Origin: Acidocella sp.
Lineage (GTDB): Bacteria; Pseudomonadota; Alphaproteobacteria; Acetobacterales; Acetobacteraceae
NCBI GenBank assembly: GCA_029077775.1
Contig: JAQNCU010000205.1
Location: 1-5,748, forward strand
Length of the DNA: 5,748 bases
Direction of reading: 5' to 3'
The notes beneath the pieces were generated by a model. That model had not been told where the DNA came from and searched no databases. It saw nothing but the letters and a program-made list of their open reading frames with translations. The translations under genes were made by a program, and so were the position numbers. Below, one piece after another: positions 1 through 4,890 of the stretch. Numbering within the stretch: the first letter of the stretch is position 1; every line of letters starts with the position of its first letter.

Positions 1-882
1 GTATTTCACATGGCGCAAAGTCGCCGGATCGACATCGATCCAACCCGCTGCATTGGCGAGCGGGCTGGCGCGCACAAAATCCGGCGCGATTTGCGGCGGC
101 ACGGCGTGCAGCATGTCAAACGCCCGCTCATAGCGTTTTGGCTTGCCTGCTTCATCCTTGCCCTCGAACGTCGCGACCCGGTTCGGCCCGTCCACCGCCA
201 CCAGCGTCGAGCCAAATCGCAGATCGACCCCGTATGTTTCGATGTATGCCATCAACGCTGGCACATAGGCTGGCACCCCGAACAGCACGCCGCCCGCGTT
301 ATGAAACTCAACGTCGATATTCTTTAAAATCCTGGCTTCCCGCCAGATATCGCAGGACAGATACATCGCCTTCTGCGGCGCCCCGGCGCATTTTATCGGC
401 ATTGGCGGCTGGCTGAACAAAGCCCGCCCCCGTTTCAGCGCCTGCACGGCCTGATACGTATAGGGTGCCAGATCATACCGGTAATTCGAGGTCACGCCAT
501 GCGCGCCCAAGGCCTCGTCAAGCCCGGGGATCGCCGCCCAGTCCAGCTTGATCCCCGGTGCGGCCACCAGCACCCGATACGCCATTGCGCTGCCATCGGC
601 GAGCACCACCTTGTTCTCATCGGCGGCAAAACCCACCGCCGCCTGCTGAATCCAGGTCACATGGTCGGAGATCAGGCCCCGCATGTCGCGCTTGGTCTGC
701 GCGGGCGTAAAAACGCCAGCCCCCACCAGGGTCCAACCCGGCTGGTAATAATGCGCCGTCGCCGGGTCGATCACGCAGATGGAAAGCCCGGGTTGGCGCC
801 GCAACAGGCTGGCAATGGTGCCCAGCCCCGCCGCCCCCGCGCCAACCACCACCACATCGTAAATCTTACGCGGCTCGGCCAT
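1..882 (-). CDS. sqr: Sulfide:quinone oxidoreductase, SQRDL-like (3' end beyond window)
   Basis: FAD-dependent enzyme that oxidises sulfide to sulfane sulfur/persulfide and passes electrons to the quinone pool at the inner membrane. The 294 visible codons start at ATG 882 and run off the left edge without a stop; family members are about 400-450 residues, so roughly a third is missing. Visible: N-terminal Rossmann dinucleotide motif GAGAAG (about residues 14-19) after a beta strand (YDVVVV); YYQPGWTLVGAG (45-56), typical of the mitochondrial-type SQR group; and KCAGAPQKAMYLS (164-176), whose Cys165 matches the first redox cysteine of human SQRDL (Cys201). The second redox cysteine would lie beyond the edge. 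A further cysteine, Cys177, follows the motif. A GGAG Shine-Dalgarno seven bases upstream supports the start. It is the last visible gene of the blh/YeeE operon, which agrees with sulfide detoxification. No protein-phosphatase-like domain is fused at the N-terminus, unlike some SQRs of such operons. Identification is from motifs recalled, not a search. Confidence 0.9.
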   Translation of the reverse strand, partial: MAEPRKIYDVVVVGAGAAGLGTIASLLRRQPGLSICVIDPATAHYYQPGWTLVGAGVFTPAQTKRDMRGLISDHVTWIQQAAVGFAADENKVVLADGSAMAYRVLVAAPGIKLDWAAIPGLDEALGAHGVTSNYRYDLAPYTYQAVQALKRGRALFSQPPMPIKCAGAPQKAMYLSCDIWREARILKNIDVEFHNAGGVLFGVPAYVPALMAYIETYGVDLRFGSTLVAVDGPNRVATFEGKDEAGKPKRYERAFDMLHAVPPQIAPDFVRASPLANAAGWIDVDPATLRHVKY

Positions 883-889
883 CACCAGG

Positions 890-893
890 CTCC
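890..893 (-). promoter_or_regulatory. Ribosome binding site of sqr
   Basis: GGAG (within AGGGAG) on the minus strand, seven bases before ATG 882. This is the clearest Shine-Dalgarno in the operon and fixes the sqr start. It lies inside a 13-codon mini-ORF that ends on the sqr start codon. Confidence 0.6.
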
Positions 894-919
894 CTGCATT
901 ATTGTCTGTGGCATCGGGT

Positions 920-1339
920 TCATGGCCGGTTGATCAGGCGGAACAACACCATGCCCCCCGCCATGCTGGCCACGAACAGCGCCGCCGGGCGGGGGTTGAT
1001 CGCCAGATCCGCGATGGCGGGCCCTGGGCACAACCCGGCGATGCCCCAGCCGAGCCCAAAAATCACCGCCCCAGCGCCCAGCCGCCAATCTATGTCCCGT
1101 GTGTCGGGTAGCGTAAATGAAGCTGCCAGCATGGGGCGGCGCATCCGGCGCTGCACCCGCCATGCCATCGCCATGGGAATGATCGCACCGCCCATGACAA
1201 AGGCCAGTGTTTCATCCCAGGCGCCGAATATATCCAAAAACCCCCGCACGCGGGCCGGATCGGCCATGCCGGACATCGCCAGCCCCGCCCCGAACAAAGC
1301 GCCCGCAAACAGCCCCAGCCCGGCCTGCCGCGCTACCAT
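920..1339 (-). CDS. DUF6691 / YeeE-YedE half-size membrane protein (PmpB-like)
   Basis: Small integral membrane protein of the YeeE/YedE superfamily, whose full-length members include the thiosulfate transporter TsuA. Half-size pairs such as this are known next to blh-type genes (PmpA/PmpB in Serratia) and are thought to move sulfur-containing ions. The product from ATG 1339 is 139 residues, the normal family size. Visible are an N-terminal hydrophobic segment GLGLFAGALFGAGLAMSGM (about 7-25), the family-typical SGMADPARVRGFLD (23-36) and GAWDETLAFVMGG (39-51), a second domain beginning LPDTRDIDWRLGAG (77-90), and GWGIAGLCPGPA (97-108) with Cys104 in the likely sulfur-handling motif. The frame stays open upstream to 1441, but that extension lies inside the preceding gene and does not resemble the family, so ATG 1339 is chosen. 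It overlaps the upstream YeeE gene by 7 nt (ATGGTAG), implying translational coupling. A 37-nt gap separates it from sqr. Confidence 0.86.
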   Translation of the reverse strand: MVARQAGLGLFAGALFGAGLAMSGMADPARVRGFLDIFGAWDETLAFVMGGAIIPMAMAWRVQRRMRRPMLAASFTLPDTRDIDWRLGAGAVIFGLGWGIAGLCPGPAIADLAINPRPAALFVASMAGGMVLFRLINRP

Positions 1340-1839
1340 GCCACGCCCAGCAACCGCATCGCCGCCACCGTCACCACACCGGAAGCCATAAACCCGGCCG
1401 TCGCCACCATCGAGCGGATTGAAAGCCGTGAGAGCCCGCACACCCCATGCCCGCTGGTGCAGCCCGAACCCAGCCTCGTCCCGAACCCCACCAGCACCCC
1501 GCCCAGCACCAGCAAACCCGTTGAAGCCGGAAAGCGCGTGGCCACCCCGCCGGAGACCAGCACCACCAACCCAGCCCCCAGCGGCAACCCCATGATAAAC
1601 GCCGCCGCCAGCACCCGTGGCGCGCCGCCAGCCAGGCCCATAACCCGCGCCGCCATACCGCTCACCCCGGCGATCCGCCCATTGCCGAGCAGCATCACCA
1701 CCCCGGCCAGGCCGATCATCAAACCGCCCAGGAAACCCCGCCCCGGCATCGGGGCCATGATTACGAGCCCCGGCATCGGGGCCATCATTACGAGCCCCGG
1801 CATCGGGGCCATGATTACGAGCCCCGGCATCGGCGCCAT
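1333..1839 (-). CDS. YeeE/YedE-family sulfur transport protein with repeat-expanded N-terminus (PmpA-like)
   Basis: Half-size YeeE/YedE membrane protein, probably the partner of the downstream DUF6691 protein in transport of a sulfur anion or sulfane-sulfur species across the inner membrane. From ATG 1839 it has 168 residues. The conserved body starts near residue 35 (GFLGGLMIGLAGVVMLLGNGRIAGVSG) and includes GFGTRLGSGCTSGHGVCGLSRLS (about 119-141), the family signature, with Cys127 and Cys134. Hydrophobic segments alternate with short loops throughout. Its oddity is the first 30 or so residues: a near-perfect nine-residue repeat (MAPMPGLVI and variants), encoded by a 27-bp tandem repeat, where relatives normally have only a short leader. 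ATG 1839 shares one base with the blh stop (TGATG), which favours coupled initiation. GTG 1842 and several in-frame ATGs inside the repeats (1830, 1812, 1803, 1785, 1776, 1758, 1749) are alternatives, so the true N-terminus is uncertain. Family assignment is firm; the transported species is inferred. Confidence 0.85.
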   Translation of the reverse strand: MAPMPGLVIMAPMPGLVMMAPMPGLVIMAPMPGRGFLGGLMIGLAGVVMLLGNGRIAGVSGMAARVMGLAGGAPRVLAAAFIMGLPLGAGLVVLVSGGVATRFPASTGLLVLGGVLVGFGTRLGSGCTSGHGVCGLSRLSIRSMVATAGFMASGVVTVAAMRLLGVAW

Positions 1840-1841
1840 CA
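1741..1841 (-). repeat. 27-bp tandem repeat, three full copies plus a partial, in the YeeE gene
   Basis: Units at 1741-1767, 1768-1794 and 1795-1821, with a partial copy at 1822-1841. Units 1 and 3 are identical over 27 bases; unit 2 differs at one base (CATG to CATC), and the partial copy has one change (GGGG to GGCG). Each full unit contains the perfect hairpin GCCCCG-GCAT-CGGGGC (6-bp stem, 4-nt loop, counting one flanking base) followed by an AT-richer linker. Because 27 is nine codons, copy-number change keeps the reading frame and only lengthens or shortens the protein N-terminus. On the coding strand each unit carries two in-frame ATGs. Confidence 0.95.
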
Positions 1842-2762
1842 CAGCCTGTCCAGTGGTATTTTCAAATACCTCGTCCCGTTCGCCTCGGGCTCCGGCAAAT
1901 GCCCTGCGCGCATATTCACTTGCACCGCGGGCAATATCAGCTTCGGCATCCCCAAACCGGCATCCCGCGCGGTGCGCATGGCCACAAACGCATCCTCCCC
2001 CACCCCGTCATGCACATGCACATTCCCGGATTTCTGCGCACCGATCGTGCTCTCCCAGGCGAATATTTCGCGTCCCGGCGCCTTGTAGTCATGGCACAGA
2101 AACACCCGCGTTGCCTCCGGCAGCCGCAACAGCCGCCTGATCGAGCGATAGAGCCCCCGCGCATCCCCGCCCGGAAAATCAGCCCGCGCCGTGCCGTAAT
2201 CAGGCATGAACAGCGTATCACCGCAAAACACCGCATCGCCGATCACATAGGCCATGTCGGCGGGCGTATGGCCCGGCACATGCAATGCCATCGCCGCCAT
2301 GGCCCCCAGGCTGAACCGGTCGCCATCATCGAATAACCGGTCGAATTCACTGCCATCGCGGGCATCATCGGTGCCTGCGTTGAAAATTTTTCCAAAAACC
2401 TGCTGCACCTCGATAATCCCGCGCCCAATGGCCAGCACGCCGCCCAGCGCCCGCTGCAAATAGGGGGCTGCCGATAAATGATCGGCATGGGCATGGGTCT
2501 CCAGCAGCCACGCCACATCGAGCCCCGCCGCCTTCACGTAATCGATCACCACATCAGCGGATTTCGTGGAAATCCGCCCGGCGGCGACATCGAAATCCAG
2601 CACGCTGTCGATAATCGCGGCCTGCTTCGTGGCCGGGTCGTGCACCACATAGCTCGCGGTGTTCGTGGCCTCGTCGAACACGCAATGCACCACCGCAGGC
2701 GCTATTGCCTGGGCGTCCCGCACGAGCCTTGAGGCATCATCGATAACCGTATCGGCTTGCAT
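1839..2762 (-). CDS. blh: Blh-type MBL-fold hydrolase, probable persulfide dioxygenase
   Basis: Metallo-beta-lactamase-fold protein of the Blh/ETHE1-related group, expected to use one iron to oxidise persulfide (e.g. glutathione persulfide) to sulfite in the cytoplasm. It would act after SQR. It has 307 residues. Visible metal-site motifs: THAHADH (89-95), PGHTP (163-167; His165), GDTLF (181-185; Asp182) and CHDY (223-226). By comparison with ETHE1, the iron ligands should be His90, His165 and Asp182. DYGTARADFPGGDA (188-201) and the C-terminal QVNMRAGHLPEPEANGTRYLKIPLD (281-305) are hallmarks of the blh genes found beside BigR-type regulators. There is no rhodanese domain, so this is the stand-alone form rather than the bifunctional fusion of some rhizobia. 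ATG 2762 is preceded by AGGA with a 4-nt gap and follows a strong operator-like palindrome, making this the first gene of the sulfur operon. Its stop overlaps the next start (TGATG). An ordinary glyoxalase-II-like role is less likely given the context. Confidence 0.9.
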   Translation of the reverse strand: MQADTVIDDASRLVRDAQAIAPAVVHCVFDEATNTASYVVHDPATKQAAIIDSVLDFDVAAGRISTKSADVVIDYVKAAGLDVAWLLETHAHADHLSAAPYLQRALGGVLAIGRGIIEVQQVFGKIFNAGTDDARDGSEFDRLFDDGDRFSLGAMAAMALHVPGHTPADMAYVIGDAVFCGDTLFMPDYGTARADFPGGDARGLYRSIRRLLRLPEATRVFLCHDYKAPGREIFAWESTIGAQKSGNVHVHDGVGEDAFVAMRTARDAGLGMPKLILPAVQVNMRAGHLPEPEANGTRYLKIPLDRL

Positions 2763-2766
2763 AGCG

Positions 2767-2770
2767 TCCT
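2767..2770 (-). promoter_or_regulatory. Ribosome binding site of blh
   Basis: AGGA on the minus strand, four bases before ATG 2762. The spacing is slightly short, but it is the only purine-rich candidate, because the bases just upstream are a run of T. Confidence 0.5.
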
Positions 2771-2775
2771 AAAAA

Positions 2776-2808
2776 ATTCACAATTATATTAACTATGTAA
2801 TTGTAAAT
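2776..2808 (-). promoter_or_regulatory. Inverted-repeat operator upstream of blh, probable BigR/SqrR-type site
   Basis: Two 14-base arms, ATTCACAATTATAT (2776-2789) and ATGTAATTGTAAAT (2795-2808), are inverted copies matching at 12 of 14 positions around the 5-base spacer TAACT. It is an AT-rich island in very GC-rich surroundings, ending 14 bases before the blh start and overlapping a TATAAT box. AT-rich palindromes in this position are bound by ArsR-family, persulfide-sensing repressors (BigR, SqrR) ahead of blh/sqr operons in other proteobacteria. That such a repressor binds here is inference from operon content; no arsR-type gene is in the window. Confidence 0.72.
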
Positions 2809-2813
2809 CCCAA
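2783..2813 (-). promoter_or_regulatory. Probable promoter of the blh-YeeE-sqr operon
   Basis: A perfect TATAAT hexamer lies at 2788-2783 on the minus strand. A weak -35 candidate, TTGGGA (2813-2808), is 19 bases upstream. A better hexamer, TTGACG (2822-2817), overlaps the dppF stop codon but has only a poor -10 (TACATA, 2799-2794) at standard spacing. The TATAAT choice would give a leader of about 14 nt and place the -10 inside the operator, so repressor binding would block polymerase. The exact elements are uncertain; a promoter in this 56-nt gap is likely. Confidence 0.5.
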
Positions 2814-2818
2814 CGCCG

Positions 2819-3802
2819 TCAAGCCGGCCCCGCCGCCAGCGGAAAATGGCACGCCACCGCCCGCCCATCGGCGCCCGCACGCAAAACGGGCATGGTTTCC
2901 GCGCATACAGCCTGCGCCCCGGGGCAGCGCGTATGGAACCGGCAGCCAGATGGCGGCTTGGCGGGGGAGGGGGGTTCGCCCTGCAGAATCTGCCGCGTCC
3001 GGTGCCCGCCGGGCACAGGCTCCGGCACCGCCGAGATCAACGCCGCCGTGTATGGGTGCGCTGGCCTGTGCAGCACCAGATCCGTCGCCCCGATCTCCAC
3101 AATCTGGCCGAGATACATCACCGCGCACCGGTCCGCGATCTGGCGCACCACGCTTAGATCATGCGCGATGAAAACATAGGTGAGCCGCAACGCCGCCTGT
3201 AAATCGCTCAACAGATTCACAATCTGCGCCTGAATCGAAACATCGAGCGCCGAGACCGGCTCATCGGCGATGATCAACGCGGGCGATAAGGCGATGGCAC
3301 GGGCAATGCCGATGCGCTGGCGCTGCCCGCCGGAGATCTCGTGCGGGTACCGGCTGAGATAATCCGGCGCCAGACCCACCAGCCCCATCAACGCCAATAG
3401 CCGCGCCTCAATGGCCGCGCGGTCACCGAATTTATGCACACGCAACGGCTCGGCGATCAGATCGCCCAGGCGCCGCCGTGGGTTGAGCGAGGCATAAGGG
3501 TCCTGGAACACCATCTGCATATCCGCCCGCAAGGGCCGCAGGCGTGCTTCCGGCAGGCGTGTGATGTCGTGGCCTTTAAAGATCACCTGGCCGGAATCCG
3601 GCTGGTAGAGCCGCAACAAACAGCGCCCCAGTGTGGATTTGCCGCACCCGGATTCCCCCACCAGCCCCAATGTTTCACCGGTGAAAACCTCGAATGACAC
3701 ATTGCTCAGCGCCTGCACGCGCCGCACCCCGCCGCGCGAGAAGCGGCTGCCGGAGGTAAATGTCTTGGTGAGGTCTCTCACCTCCATCAACAGCTCAGCC
3801 AT
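2819..3802 (-). CDS. dppF: Peptide/nickel-type ABC transporter ATP-binding protein, DppF/OppF-like
   Basis: Cytoplasmic ATPase subunit that, with DppD, powers import of di- or oligopeptides (or another Dpp/Opp substrate) through the membrane permeases. The 327 residues match the family's usual length. Visible: Walker A GESGCGKST (49-57), Q-loop VFQDPYASLNP (98-108), signature ISGGQRQR (156-163), Walker B ALIIADEP (175-182) with Glu181, D-loop SALD and switch His214 (IAHDLSVV). The C-terminal oligopeptide-type extension has HPYTAALISAVP (249-260) and the cysteine pattern CRFHTRC (287-293), Cys300 and Cys318. ATG 3802 is chosen because MAELLMEVRDL matches the family N-terminus and it overlaps the dppD stop by 8 nt. 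The frame is open to 4078, but that part is dppD sequence in another frame. ATG 3787 is a weaker alternative. FQDPYASLNPR favours DppF/OppF over DppD. The substrate is not readable from sequence. Confidence 0.93.
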   Translation of the reverse strand: MAELLMEVRDLTKTFTSGSRFSRGGVRRVQALSNVSFEVFTGETLGLVGESGCGKSTLGRCLLRLYQPDSGQVIFKGHDITRLPEARLRPLRADMQMVFQDPYASLNPRRRLGDLIAEPLRVHKFGDRAAIEARLLALMGLVGLAPDYLSRYPHEISGGQRQRIGIARAIALSPALIIADEPVSALDVSIQAQIVNLLSDLQAALRLTYVFIAHDLSVVRQIADRCAVMYLGQIVEIGATDLVLHRPAHPYTAALISAVPEPVPGGHRTRQILQGEPPSPAKPPSGCRFHTRCPGAQAVCAETMPVLRAGADGRAVACHFPLAAGPA

Positions 3803-4778
3803 GCCAGGCCGCCTTCCAACACGCGCATGACCGGCCAGCCTGAGCGTGCAAAGCCGGGCGCATTGCGCATTGCGCATCCGCCAGGCCGCAGCGCGGCGCA
3901 AACCCGCACCCCGCCGGTTTGTCATGCGGCGCGGGTGGCGCACCCGGGATTGCGGGCAGCCGCGCCAGCTTGGCCCCATGCAAACGCGGGATCGCGCCCA
4001 GCAACCCGGCGGTGTACGGGTGCGCGGGCCGCGCGAACATCCCCGCCACATCCCCGGCTTCGGCAATGCACCCGGCATACATCACCACCACCCGGTCGGC
4101 GACCTGCGCCACCACGCCCATATCATGCGTGATCAACAACACCGAGGAGCCAAAATCCGTCCGTAATTTCAAAACCAATTCCAATATTTGCGCCTGCACG
4201 GTCACATCCAGCGCGGTGGTCGGCTCATCGGCGATCAGCAACGCCGGATCGCAGGACAAAGCCATCGCAATCATCACCCGCTGGCGCATCCCGCCCGAGA
4301 GCTGGTGCGGAAACCGGTTGGCGACATCGCGCGGATCGGCGATCCCCATGGCCCGCAGCAATTCCACCGCGCGCGCCCGGGCGGCCCTGCGAGAGATGTT
4401 CTGGTGCACACGGATCTGCTCCATAATCTGCGCGCCGACAGTATAAACGGGTGTCAGCGCCGTCATCGGGTCCTGGAAGATCATCGCCATCGCGCCGCCG
4501 CGCAGCTTGCGCATCTCGCGCGCGGGCAGTTTCAGCACATCGCGGCCCTGGAACCAGATCTCACCCGTGATCACCGCATTCGGGTCGGTGATCAACCGCA
4601 TAACACTCAGCGCGGTCAGGCTCTTGCCGGAGCCCGATTCCCCCACCACCGCCAAAATTTCTCTTGTGCCGATGGCGAAGGAGACATCCTCGACAATCGG
4701 CAAAACCCCGCGCGCGGTGCGGAATGATACGCAGAGATTACGAATATCGAGCAGCGGCGTCTCGCTCATCTCGCGCAT
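3795..4778 (-). CDS. dppD: Peptide/nickel-type ABC transporter ATP-binding protein, DppD/OppD-like
   Basis: First ATPase subunit of the importer, expected to pair with DppF. It has 327 residues. Visible: Walker A GESGSGKS (46-53), Q-loop MIFQDPMTALTPVYTVG (99-115; FQDPM-SLNP in most relatives), signature LSGGMRQR (160-167), Walker B LLIADEP (180-186) with Glu185, D-loop TALD and His218 (ITHDMGVV). The C-terminal oligopeptide-family region has HPYTAGLLGAIP (253-264) and cysteines 291, 297, 304, 318 and 320. The first four occupy the positions where some relatives bind an iron-sulfur cluster; a cluster here is not shown. LSGGMRQRVMIAMAL identifies the DppD rather than DppF side. Two starts are possible, ATG 4778 and ATG 4769 (MSETPLLDI); GAGA lies close to the first, and neither has a strong ribosome site. 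A repeat array immediately precedes it, and it couples to dppF by an 8-nt overlap. Confidence 0.92.
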   Translation of the reverse strand: MREMSETPLLDIRNLCVSFRTARGVLPIVEDVSFAIGTREILAVVGESGSGKSLTALSVMRLITDPNAVITGEIWFQGRDVLKLPAREMRKLRGGAMAMIFQDPMTALTPVYTVGAQIMEQIRVHQNISRRAARARAVELLRAMGIADPRDVANRFPHQLSGGMRQRVMIAMALSCDPALLIADEPTTALDVTVQAQILELVLKLRTDFGSSVLLITHDMGVVAQVADRVVVMYAGCIAEAGDVAGMFARPAHPYTAGLLGAIPRLHGAKLARLPAIPGAPPAPHDKPAGCGFAPRCGLADAQCAMRPALHAQAGRSCACWKAAWHG

Positions 4779-4788
4779 ATTCTCAACT

Positions 4789-4890
4789 TAGCCCACGTCC
4801 CGTGCGAACTAACATCTAGCGCACGTCCCGTGCGACTCAACATTTAGCGCACGTCCCGTGCAATTTAACATTTAGCGCACGTCACGTGCG
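4789..4890 (-). repeat. 28-bp tandem hairpin repeat array, three copies plus a partial, at the dppB-dppD junction
   Basis: Units at 4789-4816, 4817-4844 and 4845-4872, followed by an 18-base partial at 4873-4890. On the plus strand each contains TAGCGCACGTCCCGTGC or a one-base variant: CCACG in unit 1, GTCAC in the partial. The core GCACG-TCC-CGTGC is a 5-bp inverted repeat with a 3-nt loop, so the minus-strand transcript would fold into consecutive small hairpins with GGA loops. The linkers vary (GAACTAACATC, GACTCAACATT, AATTTAACATT). The partial copy encodes the last residues and stop of dppB, so the array looks like tandem amplification of the dppB 3' end. It fills nearly the whole gap before dppD. 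Confidence 0.93.

Noticed and set aside
499..933. Plus-strand 144-codon open frame
   Set aside because: Antisense shadow of sqr, whose minus-strand reading contains unmistakable FAD and redox-cysteine motifs.
1340..1441. Longer start for the DUF6691 gene (34 extra residues)
   Set aside because: The extension lies wholly inside the conserved C-terminal half of the upstream YeeE gene and does not resemble the family; ATG 1339 gives a standard-length protein.
1741..1841. Possible intrinsic terminator, since each 27-bp unit contains a strong GC hairpin
   Set aside because: No U run follows any of the hairpins on the minus-strand transcript, and the array is inside an open reading frame continuing into a recognisable membrane protein.
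1457..2140. A 227-codon plus-strand open frame rich in Pro, Ala and repeats
   Set aside because: It is antisense to the YeeE and blh genes, has low-complexity GC-driven composition, and its internal repeat is just the reverse of the 27-bp array.
3803..4078. Longer dppF start giving a 419-residue protein
   Set aside because: The extra 92 residues come from the dppD coding region in another frame, are Arg/Pro/Gly-rich and unlike any ABC ATPase N-terminus. The family start fits ATG 3802.
4779..4871. Remnant of dppC in the gap before dppD
   Set aside because: All of the gap except about 10 bases next to dppD is explained by the 28-bp repeats, and no reading frame gives permease-like sequence.
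4789..4890. Possible CRISPR array
   Set aside because: The copies are tandem with linkers of only about 11-15 bases that resemble each other, there are too few copies, and one end encodes the dppB C-terminus. They are not repeats separated by unique spacers.
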